The notes: generated by a model not told the origin, from the letters alone. DNA of 64,000 nucleotides from Terebella lapidaria (GCA_949152475.1 OX424564.1:9796001-9860000); one strand, 5' to 3'; shown: positions 47,220 to 60,537, numbered from the stretch's first letter. Made by a program: numbers and translations.

Positions 47220-47540
47220 CATGAATGAGATGTATTCATGTAATCTTGAAAGAAAGCTTCAAGTCACGTGCAAAGAATAAGAAGCAGGTGCAGGTGGGTT
47301 GCTACTAACTCTATTTTTATAAACCTCTCAACCTAACGAGAATAATTCTAAACTTATCCCTTTTGTCCAGACAAGACAATATCGCGTCGGGAATTGGAAG
47401 CCTTTCCTCGGGGATAAGCTAACCAACTCCAACGTAAGCGTCACATCCCGGAAACAACCTGGACAGTTGAGCACAATACACCATCAATTATTTACTGTTG
47501 GCTCAGACTCTTCCGACTGGAACACATTATATGTTGAGTA
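47220..47540 (+). repeat. Module S1, dispersed copy
   Basis: It contains TTTTGTCCAGACAAGAC, GCGTCACATCCCGGAAAC and GGACAGTTGAGCACAATAC. The upstream 120 bp (AATCTTGAAAGAAAGCTTCAAGTC) matches the flank of the S1 copies at 33.1 and 39.6 kb. Confidence 0.6.
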
Positions 47541-48739
47541 CCATATGACGTAAACACATGGTGTTTTTAAGAGAATATTTTTTGGAACAAAATCAGACGC
47601 TCAGCATTACATCTCATACGTGTATTTGAAAATGAGCATTGGTGATACTTAAAACTGAAATCTAACTGGGACCAGAGGTACACGGATATGGTTGTGCCTT
47701 GATATTCTATGTACACACTGCGGAGTGCGAAATGCATATACTACTAGTAAACAAAATCAAACAAAACACCACAGAAACTAAAATATAGTTGACCGAAGTT
47801 TTCCTGAAATCGTGTATCATGATTAATACATGGTGTAAATGTATAATTTCGTACAGTTGTCAACTTCGGAAGAATGGGTTTCGATGTCAAAATAAAGTGA
47901 CATGCCGTCAGGAGGAGGCAGATTTCTAGGCCCGTGGACTTACAATGTGTTAATACTCAGAATCAAATAATTCAATAATGCCCTTCACATGGTATCGGTA
48001 CATGCACTATAATGGAGTCTGTGTGTAAGTAACAATAAATTGCATTTTTCATACCGTGTCTCTCAAACTAATTGCTTATCGTAAACATTACGTGAGCATG
48101 AAAACATGAGAAGGAAGTATATATCAAATTATAACATGCCGCAGGGTGCAAAAGGATGTGCCTCAACAGCACACTGTTTAATCAACAGTACCTATAATCA
48201 TCAATTTGTACAATCCGTGTGATGCTTTTTATAGAACCATGTCTCGGTTCATCATCCATGGCTATACATATCTCTGTTACTGAAAGTTTACATTTACACA
48301 TGTCGTTAGCTGGCACCCGTTATTTCACGCTTTACCCGGGGTAAAGTCATTGAGTTGATGGAACACAGTGGAAGTATTCTAATCTTGATGTATTATTTGT
48401 GATGTAGCATGTCTATTAAATGATATGACATTTAATTTTGATACTTACATGACACCGACATAATTGAATGTTCTTTAAACTATATACAAATTTGTACGTA
48501 TTGTCGTTATCTACACCACTGAATATTGCTTTTGTGCTATCAATATGCGGACAGTGACTTTCAGTATCGAATTGTAACCATTTTGTAACTGGATTCAGTG
48601 AGAATCCTCAGTGTTGACCTTCTTTCCAGATATGCAAGTGTTACTTACATGTACTAGTTATCATTTTTCAATATTCATTCAAGTTTTAACAAGAATTAAT
48701 CCAGTACCTTACGTGCAGATTATAGTCTCAACATGCCGT
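47541..48739. other. Spacer, part repeated at 49.7 kb
   Basis: The segment at about 48180-48290 (TCAACAGTACCTATAATCAT onward) is repeated at 49715-49815. CTTTACCCGGGGTAAAG at about 48330 is a perfect short palindrome. No coding signal. Confidence 0.4.
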
Positions 48740-50919
48740 GAGAATTTGATTAGAATTATAGTTTCATATGTTTATGATGATACCTTCAACCAAGTTTGAT
48801 GATATTCTGACCGTTTGCTTCCAATATGCAATCACTCTCATACACATATAACAATCGGGGCACCAGTAATGCATCCTTCGATTGAAAAAAAATAGTGACT
48901 ACGTGACAAAGCACTTGGTCCACTTTGATTCTTGGCCTTCAGAAATTTGTCTCCACACGAAGAGCTTGACTATGGATGGCTCAAGGTCATCTCAGGACAT
49001 CCTGAATAGATGGATGGGTTATAAAGCCAATCAGAAGCGTTTATAACCTTTTCGAATAGCCACCCCAAAAGGTGACTGGGTGTCTGCGATGGTAATGGTA
49101 ATGCCAATGGTATCACTCGGAATTTTGACTTTCTCACAGACGTTCATGTATTTGGCCTTGGAGTATGGACTTGTCTGCTTTGTCAGCTATGTCGCTATCA
49201 CATGCTTGTCGCTATTTATTTGTCTGTCAAATATTTGTTCGGTTTTGTTTTATTCCAAAAATATTATATTCCAGGTTTGCTATTGTCATCATCGAGATCT
49301 GATTGTCAATCGCCTGAATATAGTTACCTGACATATAAATTTATCGTTCATCCCCAAAGGCAAAAGGTTGTTAATGGGTAAGATAAATAGCTACAATATA
49401 ACGTGTCATGTGTCATCGATGATTGCAGTCATGGTTCCTAAACTCAGACATTATCAGGCATTGCAGGTTGTTACAGTCTGAAAGCTGAATGTACAATATC
49501 TCACGTCATTGCTGCCATACTGCCTTGATGCATGCCTGAACAGTCTTTTTTCATTTCACAATGTACTCCGTCAAACCGTAATCATATTGTTGCTGCAGTA
49601 AATATTTTTATTTTTGTTCTGGATGTGCAAACAATTGAACCAACTACAAGTACACAAATAATACTTCCCTAAAAGCTATATGCAGATACCGATCATTCTA
49701 GACAAACAGCAGCAATCAACAGTACCTATAATCATCAATTTGTACAATCCGTGTGATGCTTTTTATAGAACCATGTCTCGGTTCATCATCCATGGCTATA
49801 CATATCTCTGTTAATGAAGTTTAAGGAAGAAGGGTTGGGTAGTCTTGCTGATTTTGTTACCTTTATGTTTACATTACAGATGAATGGGAGAGCGGTTCAC
49901 TACAGTGTTTGGTTTGTTTCCCGCAGGCAATCCTTAGCTATATCTCACAGGAGCAAACATTAGTGTATATGATCTCATTGACCTGAAAAACTGTCATAAC
50001 GATTTATAAGACACACATTGAATGCACATTATATATATCTTTCGAAAAACATGCATCTATTATATATCTGCATGTTCTTACGTATTCCCTTAATTTCATT
50101 TTGTGAACTGAAATATATGTATACGTTGAGTACATATTCGTATTAAAACGGATTTGTAGTATCGCTATCACTCAATTTGTCCTGCTCGCATATTGAACGT
50201 CATAGAGCGATTTGTATATATTTTACCATGCAGGAATAAACTTGCATCCATCGTAGATTATATTATCACTCAAGCTAGATTCGATAATTCAGACACACAT
50301 TACACGTCTGCAATCAGGAATGGAGTAGATTTATGTGATATTCAGAATGAGATTGATGATTCTCCGTAAAGCACCATGCATTTGACGACGGGAAGATTAT
50401 CCAAGTGATATATCATCCATATTACCGCCTGAACTATTTTATGATGCTTTCACTCGTGGGGAATTACTCCCGATGCTATTATCATCTTTTTGTCCTCACA
50501 AGCAGCACATATTTATCACAAAGCTGAAAACCACAATACACAATAGAACATTGATTTATTGTCATACCAACAGAGTGAACAAAATATGTTTCTTTCACAT
50601 ATTGTTCTTATATTTCAAAATATTTTCCTCTGCTTTCCTCTTCCATTCGAAAAATTGTTATCTTATTTAATCAAGGGGCAAAGGCACATTAGAACCGGTT
50701 TTGATGGTGTCACGTTTTCTGCAGGAACATCAAAGCGTTCACATACACGTGTTAGACTGTAGTTTTATATTTAATGGACTGCCAAGTTGTTCTTTGTATC
50801 ATCATTAACATTCTTCAGTGAAATGTACCAAAAAAATGACAATGTCGGGTTTTACATGGCGTGTAGTCGCAGGATGTTGGACACTGTTTACTCTTGCTTT
50901 ACGCTAGAATTACAATGTA

Positions 50920-51170
50920 AGTCCCAATCTATTACCACCAATACAGCCAAAGTTCGATGATTCAAATAACAAACGTAAAATACAACATTTTGCAATAGAA
51001 ACAAAGCCCGACCTAATATTTAATCAAAAGACACAGGGCGTCATCAGGGGTAGACAGTGTGGTAAATGTAGTTGTGTCTACTGTCCACCTGACGGACTTA
51101 GTATACAACTGCCCAAAAACCTATGAAAATAATTTAGAAATAAGAAACAAACCCCATGGAAAAGATATAT
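50920..51170 (-). repeat. Module S2, minus-strand copy in unit 1
   Basis: The reverse complement contains CTGTCTACCCCTGATGACG and ACAACTACATTTACCACA. It is cut short at the duplication junction near 51170, where the matching copy in unit 2 continues. Confidence 0.55.
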
Positions 51171-53069
51171 GAATTATATTTCCATATGTTTATGATGATA
51201 CCTTTCACCAAGTTTGATGATATTCTGACCGTATGCCTCCCAGAAATATGCAATCACTCTCATACACACATAACAATCGGGGCACCAGTAATGCATCCTT
51301 AGACGTAAAAGAAAAACAGTGACTACGTGAAAAAGCACTTGGTCCACTTTGATTCTTGACCTTCAGAAATTTGTCTCCACACGAAGAGCTTGACGATGGA
51401 TGGCTCAAGGTCATCTCAGGATATCTTGAATAGATGGATGGGTTATAAAGCCAATCATAAGCGTTTATAACCTTTTCGAATAGCCACCCCAAAAGGTGAC
51501 TGGGTGTTTGCGATGGTAATGGTAATGCCAATGGTATCACTCGGAAATTTGACTTTCTCACAGACGTTCATGTATTTGGCCTTGGAGTATGGACTTGTCT
51601 GCTTGTCAGCTATGTCGCTATCACATGCTTGTCGCTATCACATTTATTTGTCTGTCAAATATTTGTTCGGTTTTGTTTTTATTCCAAAAATGTTTTATTT
51701 CAGGTTTGCTATTGTCATCATCGAGATCTAATTGTCAATGACCTGAATATAGTTACCTGACATATAAATTTAACGTTCATCCCCAAAGGCAAAGGTTGTT
51801 AATGGGTAAGATAAATAGCTACAATATAACGTGTCATGTGTCATCGATGATTGCAGTCATGGTTCCTAAACTGGCCATGCATATATCAGACATTGCAGGT
51901 TGTTACAGTCTGACAGCTGAATGTACAATATCTCACTGCCTGAACAGTCTTTTTTTCATTTCACAGTGTACTCCGTCAAACCGTAATCATATTGTTGCTG
52001 CAGTAAATATCTTTATTTCTGTTCTGGATAAATTGTGCAAACAATTGAGTCAACTACGAGTACACAAATAATACTTCCCTAAAAGCTTTATGCAGATCAA
52101 CCTAGACAAACAGTAGCAATCAACAGTTTAATCTAAATCTCATAGGAGCAAAAACTAGTGAATATGATTACATTGACCTAAAAAAAGATTTATATGAAAC
52201 ACATTGAATAAATATATCTTTCGAAGAATATGCATCCATCATACAATTATGTATGTTATGTATTCCCCTAATTTCATTTTGTGAACTGAAATATGTGTAT
52301 ACGTTGAGTACATATTCGTATTAAAACGCATTTGTAGTGTCGCTATCACTCAATTTGTCCTGCTCGCATATTGAACGTCATAGAGGAATGTATACAGAAT
52401 TTACCATGCAGGAATGAACTTGCTTTCACTGTAGATTATAGTATCAACTCAAGTTATTTCCGTCAATCCAGACACATATTACATGTCTGCAATCAGGAAT
52501 GAAGTAGATTTATGTGACGTTTAGAATGAGATTGATGATTCTCCGCAAAACACCATGCATTTGACGACGGGAAGATTATCCAAGTGATATATCATCCATA
52601 TTACCGCCTGAAGCATTTTATGATGCTTTCACTCGAGGGGAATTACTCCCGATGCTATTATCATCTTTTTGTCCTCACAAGTAGCACATATTTATCACAA
52701 AGCTGAAAACCCCAATACACAATAGAACATTGATTTAATGTCATACCAGCAAAGTGAACGAAATATGTCTCTTAAACTTTCACATATTGTTTATATATTT
52801 CAAAATATTTTCCTCTGCTTTCCTCTTCCATTCGAAAAATGGTTCTCTTATTTAATCAAGGGGCAAAGACACATGGTGTCACGTTTTCTGCAAGCACATT
52901 CAAGCTTTCACATACACGTGGCTGTAGTTTTATATTTAATGGACTACTAAGTTGTCCTTTGTATCATCATTAACATTCTTCAGGGAAACGTACCAAAAAT
53001 ATGACATTGTCGGGTTTTACATGACGTATAGTCGCAAGATGTTGAACACTGTTTACTCTTGATTTACAA

Positions 53070-53345
53070 TGTAAGTATCAATCAATTACCAAATTTTGAT
53101 GATTCCAATAAGAAACGTAAAATACAACATTTTGCAATAGAAACAAAGCCCAACCTAATATTTTATCAAACGACACACTGGCGTCATCAGGGGCAGACAG
53201 TATGGTAAATGTAGTTGTTTCTACTGTACACCTGATGGACTTAGTATGCAACTGCCCAACAACCTATGAAAATGATTTAGAAATCCGAAACAAACCCCAT
53301 GGAATAGATATATGACAAGCACATAAGTACTTAATAAAATCTGAG
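53070..53345 (-). repeat. Module S2, minus-strand copy in unit 2
   Basis: It has the full left part of the module, including the complement of GTACTTATGTGCTTGTCATA, and is followed by a C-run at 53352-53365. Confidence 0.55.
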
Positions 53346-56300
53346 TGAACATCCCCCCCCCCCCCATTTTATATATTTTTGTTTGTAACATCAACATTAT
53401 TGATTTTGGTCAACCTTTAACAAGAAATGAAGCGATGACTGATTTCAACTTGCGAATATCCAAGTGATTCTCTCACACCACACATTATCCTGGCATTGCC
53501 TGGAAGTAAGTGGTTACATTTCTTTAGTTCTCCACCATCTACCGCCAATGAATTGACTTTCACATTTCCGGCAATGAATTGACTTTCACACTTCCATTTT
53601 CTTTAGACAGAATGACACACTAGTAAACTACACAATTTTGTATTCCAATTTTGTGAAGCAAATCCTTCGAAAGTTGGAATAATAACATTGGAAGCACAGT
53701 GGAAGAACACCCATTCAGACCTGAGCACGGGTAAACTGGACGTCATCGCCAAAAACAATGTAAAAATCCAATCAAGTTTAGGTCCAGGTGAACGCGTTGC
53801 AGGTCACGACACCAGGGTGCCAAGAAAGAAGAAATGTCTAGAGTGAATTTACACTAATACCTCCTCAACCACGACGACTGACATAAGCTCTGCTGATATA
53901 TCATATTCAGTCACAAATTACGCCTGATTTGTCACGAAGCTCTGAAATAACTGAATTTGAAACATAAGATTCAGGCATGGTTAATGTAGTATGTTCGGTC
54001 ACAACATTATATTTATCATTTGCGAAGACTGATCGTCCAAATCGGCATAATCTTCTCACTGTATCAAACTGCTCCAATTTTTGGTCAATGGTTATTCACA
54101 TGGAATATACGATTTTTCATGACAGTGATACCAAACGATATTTGGGAATGAATAGAGCCCCTATCTTATTAACACATGAAGAAATGTTACTTGTCTTTGT
54201 TATCTTTTCAATAGCAATATTTCAATAGCAATATTGTGGACTATCATATAACTATCCCATTCGATGTATGGATTGAAAGAACACTTGCTAGGTTGGTACA
54301 TGCCACACGATAATATATCTGCGTTGTCTCGGTGGTGGCATGCTACGAAAGAGTAATGACAAGCAAGCGTGACAGTATTTATTTTGGATAAAGGTTGACA
54401 AGGCAGACAGACATGTAACTTCAAATCCGTAAGACTATCCAGATCATTATGGGCCTGTCAAGAAGAACGTATTTATTTTGTAGAAACAACTTACTATTGT
54501 GTAAATAAACTGGCTGTCCTCGATGACCCCACTTTGGCTTTGGCTATGAATATTTGACCAGCCTTCCTTGTTGTTGATGTCGGTATAATCAACAGATAAA
54601 CACATATAGTAGAACCACATAAAATTCTGAGGATGATCCCACTAGCACATTGTTCACAAAGTCCACTCCATGTTACTGCTCCAGCAAATAAAATATTTTC
54701 TTTCTATATCCACCATTGATGAGAAATATAATGCACCACAAAATAAACAGCCATCCTTACATCTAATACCAGATGTTTGTAGTAATGAATTAACAATGAC
54801 TACTTGGCTTCTTTGATTACAAACTTTCATAAAACGTCATGGGTAGTATCAGACCCAGGAAACCAGAGCAGACAGTTGGTTACATTACACCTCTAATTAT
54901 CTACTGCGGTCCCAGACAGCACACTCTCACTCTATTTATAGGTAGATATATGACGCGAATTCGGCGAAAACAGGATGTCTTGAACGAGTACTTGCATGAT
55001 TTGGATTAATACACTCGTCCAAAAGAGGCAGCATAGTAATTGAGGTAAACTTTGGCGCCAAATCACTAACGGATATTGTTTGCAATCAACTGTGACGTAA
55101 ATTGTGGCGGTCGATATCGATACAAATAGAAAAAAAAACACGATCATGACGTCATATCTCCCCCCCCCCCCCCCAAGTTTAAAACAGTGCTGCCAACTGG
55201 CGATTGCAGATATTTCTGAACATGCCTCATTTCCGTGACTATTAGTGTTTTTTAAAGATATGATTGCAGCCAAATTGAACCCATCGAGTGAATATTACTT
55301 AAGATAAAATATGTACAAGACACCTGGACTAAACACCCTAGACCAACAGCAAAGAAACAGCTACAATCAAAAACAATGATTGTTGTTCTATTCATCATGA
55401 CTCTTCATGATAATTGTGTCCCTGAGAGTTAGCTCAGTGACATCAAACCATGATATGTCACTCATTATGGACTGGACCATTTCATGGTTTAGCTGGTAAC
55501 GATTTTCTTCAATTGTCTCAGATGTTGTCATCAAGTTAATACCTACATGTATACACACATCACATATTCATCATGAGGTTAGGAAGGGAATACGAATTAA
55601 CAAATGATATGAGCATAAACATAAACAACAAATTGAACAAAAAAGCATCTAAAGCACACAGCTTCACATAGAAGTAAGACCAACATTTATATCTTCCATG
55701 ACAAATGGTTCAAGTCTTTACACATAGGGCAAAGACAGATCACACGCTTTACCACGAAAAAAATCACTATCACTTGTATAGTCTCATCTTCTATAAATTG
55801 ATTTTAAACAATTGATTTTTTCCCATCAAAAGTGATAGTGCTCTGTTGTGTAAAGGTATCAATTGGTGTGTGGATAAATTCTCGTCAATTTCCTGCAAAT
55901 GTGTCTCCTTGACATTTCTTGGGCAGTCTCCCGCCACCAACCGTCAGTGCTTTAGTGGTGAACGTTAATACGTGCAATTTAAAATGTCATATATCTGTCA
56001 GTCATCACCAATTGCAGTCTTGCTTCCACGTGATATGATGGATATATATCAGCTTGTCTCAGCATAACAGTCGAATCCAGACTGTATCATGTTACTGTTA
56101 TAGCCCTGCCGTATGACTGACTTGCTTATTTCATTTCGCCTTGTTTTTTTTTGGAAAGCTGTCAAATTGATACTTTAATACATTATACCTAGCCATATCA
56201 ACATTGAATTGTATAATGAAGTGTGCTATGCTTGCCCAAACATAGGTCTCCGTCAACGAAGTTTCAGAAAGAGAGGTTGGGTAGTCACATTGTTGTTACC

Positions 56301-57388
56301 TCTCTGTTTACATTGTAAGTGAATGGGAGGTTGTCTCCCTGCATTCTCGCATTTCTCATTTGTGATCCATCCTCAAGTGCAGAACAAGTTGACATGGGGT
56401 CCACGCTCATATCATTTGATTTCCATATTATATTAAATACTTGCCTTTTAACATTGAAGTAGATTTTTATCATTGAATTGATTGGAATTGGATTAAAACT
56501 AAAATATCCTATGAAGATGGTAATGTTTGGTCTGTGGTAATTAGCTGGATACTTCACTAGTTACACACAACCTGACTAGTGGTGTAGTAACAGTAAGCTA
56601 ATGTATATAATATACATACCCACAATATGTCGCAAGCGCATCGTTCGGTGAGGGTCAAACGGGCGTCACATTGTTTACCATTCATGCAATTTCGGGTTCA
56701 TGCCAATAATGTGCCCCAAATCAGGACACTTGGTGGCTCTCAGACACCGTCTAGGGCGTTTGCAATAACAACTCCTCAGCCACCATTGACGCAAACTATG
56801 CGCATACGTCATATTCAGTCACAAATTTACGCCTGACTCGTCACGAGGAACAAAGAAATATCAAAGACTAGTTCCATTGCACGTATCTGGTTTATTCAGT
56901 TAAGGGTTACTTAGGTTGTTCATGGACTACATCATATTTGACATTTGCAGGGATGGATTTGCACAGTATTGGCGTAATTTCACCACAGTGGAAGACTACG
57001 AGAAATCATTCAGATAACATACACAATCTCCTGCTGTAGTGGAACGGAATAATATCTTAAAAGGAATATAGGCAACATCTTGAAGTTGAACCATGGTACT
57101 TATCAAGTGTTGTCTAGCTCAAATTGTGACAATAAACTCATCAATAACCATTAATACATCAGCACACCAAAAATGAAAAAATGTGACGAAGTCAATCGAC
57201 GTAAATGAAAATGAAACTGACTGTCAGACTAATTGGTAATGAAACAATGTCCGTTAAATAGATTTTTCTAGGATAAATAACAAACAGTTAGTGGTTACAA
57301 TTAGATGTCAATCATACATTCGAAGCAAGCAGTAAGTTTCTTCCAATTCAACTGCAATGTTGGGCGACATGTTATGATGGGAATGATA
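53346..57388. other. Spacer with decayed copies of local modules
   Basis: Pieces recognised are an S2-like stretch at 54500-54610, an S1-like stretch at 54840-54990, a C-run at 55158-55175 and a T-like stretch at 55955-56135. CATATTCAGTCACAAAT-TTACGCCTGA occurs at about 53905 and 56810. No host exon was recognised. A 69-codon frame at 56627-56836 is richer in G+C than its flanks but has no motif. Confidence 0.4.
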
Positions 57389-57392
57389 TGTT
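57389..57392 (+). repeat. Target site duplication TGTT, left side of the Gypsy element
   Basis: TGTT directly precedes the left LTR and recurs directly after the right LTR at 63250-63253. Confidence 0.75.
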
Positions 57393-58182
57393 TGTTGTAG
57401 GGGTGATCACGTGTCACAACACGGCGGGAGGTACGGATGTGTGATTTATTGAAATCTACGAATATACCCTGCAATGATATTTACAATGATGTAATAATTA
57501 TGGAACGTAAACATGACATTAAAAGAAAACGACTACACCGGATAGATGATCATGAATATGAAATAGAGTATGAACTTATGACCATGAAATCGTGCTTACC
57601 CCTTGGTAACATGAGTGCCGTGGAAGTATTAGGTTACTCAGACTATTGGTGACCAGTTCCAAACCTGCATACAAAACGTGCACATGTGTAACAGCAGTAT
57701 TGGTTGAAGCAAGGCTATATATTTTATCATTATTCACCATTAGTTGAATGTTACGCTGATTACGTACTGTTTACAAGTATTTAGTTGTTTGTAGTGTTTA
57801 TTCCGTGTTCAGTAATGTGTATTCACTGCAACAAATGCCCAAGTTCCGAGAACCCTGAGCAATCACAATGACCGCAGAAAACCCTATAAATAACCAAGAC
57901 CTAAAATGCGCTCAAACTCGATGCCAGGAGATATAAACAGTTTGTAACGAATATTGAAACACCTTACCACAAAGTGACAAACAGAACCCTTCTGAATATA
58001 TCAGAACAAGCTGGATGATCACGGATTGCTGACAAAGTTGATGGATGTTGTGTATTCGAAGATGACGAAGATGGCGAACGGCAACAACAACAACAACAAA
58101 ACTAAACACCGACACTAACTGACACAGCTTATGACCAGATCATTGCCAATCTGTGGCTGGTCGGGGGTAAACCCCTGTCACA
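57393..58182 (-). repeat. 3' LTR of the Gypsy element (790 bp)
   Basis: It reads TGTTGTAGGGGTGATCAC at its left end and CCCCTGTCACA at its right end. It carries one more CAA unit near 58080-58100 than the other LTR and lacks 17 bp present there. Confidence 0.9.
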
Positions 58183-58183
58183 T

Positions 58184-58198
58184 ACTTCCCTCCAGAGT
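58184..58198 (-). promoter_or_regulatory. Polypurine tract
   Basis: On the element's strand, CTCTGGAGGGAAGTA lies directly before the 3' LTR. A purine-rich run at this place primes plus-strand DNA synthesis. Confidence 0.7.
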
Positions 58199-58290
58199 GA
58201 AATGTCGTCCCGACATTCCATGGTACCTGAAAAGGATGAGAATGGGTGAGGTATGATAAGCGAGCACGATGGTTATTTACAGATGTACGT

Positions 58291-60537
58291 TCAAAACACT
58301 TTATCAACGAGACGAAGGATGAACCGAGATTTGTCATCAAATGACACATCTTGTGAAAACAAAGCTGGCTGGAATCTGTCGGTGGGTTTCTTTCGTCGAC
58401 TCGAACGTCGAGGTTCAGGACTTACTGAACCTGAGGCCTGGGATGAGTCAGACGTGATGTCACAAATTGGTTCCTCTGTATCTGACTGAGGAGGGGATGG
58501 TGGTGACCTATCAGGAGGCATTGCCTTCCGGGCTGTGGGCGGCAGTGGAGGCGGTCTGGTTGGAGGAAGCGATCTGTGTTTGGCGCCGTCAGGAGGAGGT
58601 CCAGTGACTGTATTACCCAGCGGCAGAAGTAAGTTCCAGTGTAAAATTCGGGTTCCTGACTTGGGTCGGAGTCGATACACAGGTATATCCTGATTTGGTT
58701 GGTCAACAACTATGTATGGTTCCTCCTCCCATCGGTCCGCTGGTTTATTCCTCCCAATCAGTCCGACCTTCCTAACTAGCACCTCATCTCCAGAGGCTAG
58801 AACCGCTGCCGGTAGGGATGACTGTTTCATGGTGGAAGCCTTCTTGGTCATGTTCTCGCCTGCCAGCTTGTGCGCGAACAATATCCTCTCCCGGAGGTCC
58901 TGGATATATTGGGTGTAATCCCCAGCCATCCCTTCTCCTCGGAGTTGGAACTCCTGGTCAACTGGAAGCTGAGGTACCCTACCAAAAAGTAGTTCATATG
59001 GTGCGTATCCGGTCGTCTCGTGAGGCGTACAGTTGTAGGCACGCACGAGACTTCCTAAGTGGTCCTTCCATTTGGATTTCTTCTCAGAAGACATGGTGCC
59101 TAGTAGTTTGAGAATTGTCTGGTTCATTTTTTCACACGCCCCGTTTCCCATCGGGTGGTACGGCGTTGTCCGAGACTTAGCGATCCCAGTAAGTGAACAT
59201 AGCTCCTTGATTATTGAGGACTCAAAGTTGCGTCCTTGATCTGAATGAAGAGATTGTGGATAGCCGTAAATATTAATAAAGTTGTCGAGTAGTGCCTTGG
59301 CTGTTGTTTTAGCAGTCTCATTCTTAGTTGGTATTACTCTGGCAAACTTTGTAAAATGATCCACTATAACAAGGAGGTGTTCATATCCATGAGATGGCTC
59401 GACGAGCAAATAATCAAGGCAAACTAACTCCAAGGGTTGTTTTGTAAGGATTGGAACCAACGGAGCTCTTTGTATCGCAGCTTTCCGGCATAAGCATCGG
59501 CGACAACCAGCAATCTTCCGCTCAACATCAGCTGTCATTCCAGGCCAGTAAAACCGTTCCTGCAGTAACTTATTGACTTTATCACGCCCTGGGTGTCCAA
59601 TGTCATCATGCAATCTGGCCAACACATGATCCCGATGGCTAGAAGGAACAACAAGCTGGTTAGTGCTGCTGGCTCGTCGATATAGAACACTATTGATGAC
59701 AGATAATTTGTCCCATTGTCGTAGTAGAAGCTTAACCTCTCGCGACTCCTTCTTTAGGGAAACGTTGGTTGGACATGTGCCACAAAGCTTGTGGCGAAGC
59801 ACCACACCAATATCCTTGTCGGCCATTTGGAGCTGCTGCACATCGAAAGGGTCCACCAAGTCGGATACAGAAAAATCCACACTTTCAACATTAACGGGCA
59901 AACACGACACATATTCTTGTTGGAGATCTGGATCCTGAAGATCACAGACAGCCTTAACTACATCATGGTGTACTTCCGGTAGCCGAGAAAGGGCATCTGC
60001 GTCAATGTTGGTTTTTCCGGACTTGTAGTTGATAGCGAAGTCATAATTTGCGAGGCGAGTCAACCAGCGATGTCCTGTGGCATCCAACCGAGCCGTGGTG
60101 AGTACATAAGTCAAAGGGTTGTTATCCGTCCAGACCTGAAATCGCTGACCATACAGATAATCATGAAATTTATCAGAAATCGCCCATTTCAATCCCAAAA
60201 ATTCCAGCTTATGTGCAAGATAGTTGCGTTCTGATGGCTTCAAGCCACGGCTAGCATATGCTATCACGCGCTTCCGACCGTCCTGTTCCTGGTAGAGGAC
60301 TGCACCTAATCTATGGGAGCTTGCGTCGACATGCACTTCAAAGGGCTTTCCATAGTCAGCGAATGCCAAAATGGGACTGGTGACAAGTTTGGACTTAAGC
60401 AGGTCAAATGCTTGTTGGTGCTCATATTTCCATACAAATGGTTCCTGAGGCTTCTTATTCTTTCGGTTCAGGTGACCTTCCATCAAACTGAAGAGCGGTC
60501 CAGCGATCCGACTAAAATTCTCCTGAAGAATCCACAA
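58291..60537 (-). CDS. Gypsy pol, second part: RNase H and integrase
   Basis: The visible frame has 748 codons. Residues about 60-190 are RNase H, with D71 in VHVDAS, E112 and D138 in VWTDNN. The integrase zinc-binding site is H310, H315, C345 and C348 (GHPGRDK region, CRRC). The catalytic triad is D375, D433 (HSDQG) and E469 (GACEKMN), spaced D-57-D-35-E as expected. A GPY/F-like module follows at about 603-625 (RWEEEPYIVV). The end is a Pro/Ser-rich tail (RPPPLPP, SPPQSDTEEP) with a basic patch RRSSRRKK. There is no chromodomain. The first residues ENFSRIAGPLFSLMEGH belong to the connection after RT, so this frame continues the RT frame after a break. The assigned start is artificial. Confidence 0.85.
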   Translation of the reverse strand: MWILQENFSRIAGPLFSLMEGHLNRKNKKPQEPFVWKYEHQQAFDLLKSKLVTSPILAFADYGKPFEVHVDASSHRLGAVLYQEQDGRKRVIAYASRGLKPSERNYLAHKLEFLGLKWAISDKFHDYLYGQRFQVWTDNNPLTYVLTTARLDATGHRWLTRLANYDFAINYKSGKTNIDADALSRLPEVHHDVVKAVCDLQDPDLQQEYVSCLPVNVESVDFSVSDLVDPFDVQQLQMADKDIGVVLRHKLCGTCPTNVSLKKESREVKLLLRQWDKLSVINSVLYRRASSTNQLVVPSSHRDHVLARLHDDIGHPGRDKVNKLLQERFYWPGMTADVERKIAGCRRCLCRKAAIQRAPLVPILTKQPLELVCLDYLLVEPSHGYEHLLVIVDHFTKFARVIPTKNETAKTTAKALLDNFINIYGYPQSLHSDQGRNFESSIIKELCSLTGIAKSRTTPYHPMGNGACEKMNQTILKLLGTMSSEKKSKWKDHLGSLVRAYNCTPHETTGYAPYELLFGRVPQLPVDQEFQLRGEGMAGDYTQYIQDLRERILFAHKLAGENMTKKASTMKQSSLPAAVLASGDEVLVRKVGLIGRNKPADRWEEEPYIVVDQPNQDIPVYRLRPKSGTRILHWNLLLPLGNTVTGPPPDGAKHRSLPPTRPPPLPPTARKAMPPDRSPPSPPQSDTEEPICDITSDSSQASGSVSPEPRRSSRRKKPTDRFQPALFSQDVSFDDKSRFILRLVDKVF

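Larger units (their letters stand above)
48740..53345. repeat. Tandem duplication, unit about 2.2-2.4 kb
   Basis: Copy 1 (about 48740-51175) and copy 2 (about 51176-53345) share the same order: CATATGTTTATGATGATACC (48763, 51185), S2-like module (49100-49340, 51530-51760), T-like module (49375-49620, 51790-52050), a block with TTGACGACGGGAAGATTATC (50383, 52561), and an inverted S2 copy (50920-51170, 53070-53345). The offset is about 2,424 at the start and about 2,150 at the end, so copy 1 is longer by insertions or copy 2 has deletions. No conserved reading frame. Confidence 0.7.

Noticed and set aside
57437..57652. 71-codon plus-strand frame, present identically in both LTRs (also 62490-62705)
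   Set aside because: Identity between the copies only reflects the young LTR pair. It is antisense to the element and shows no known motif, so conservation cannot be inferred.
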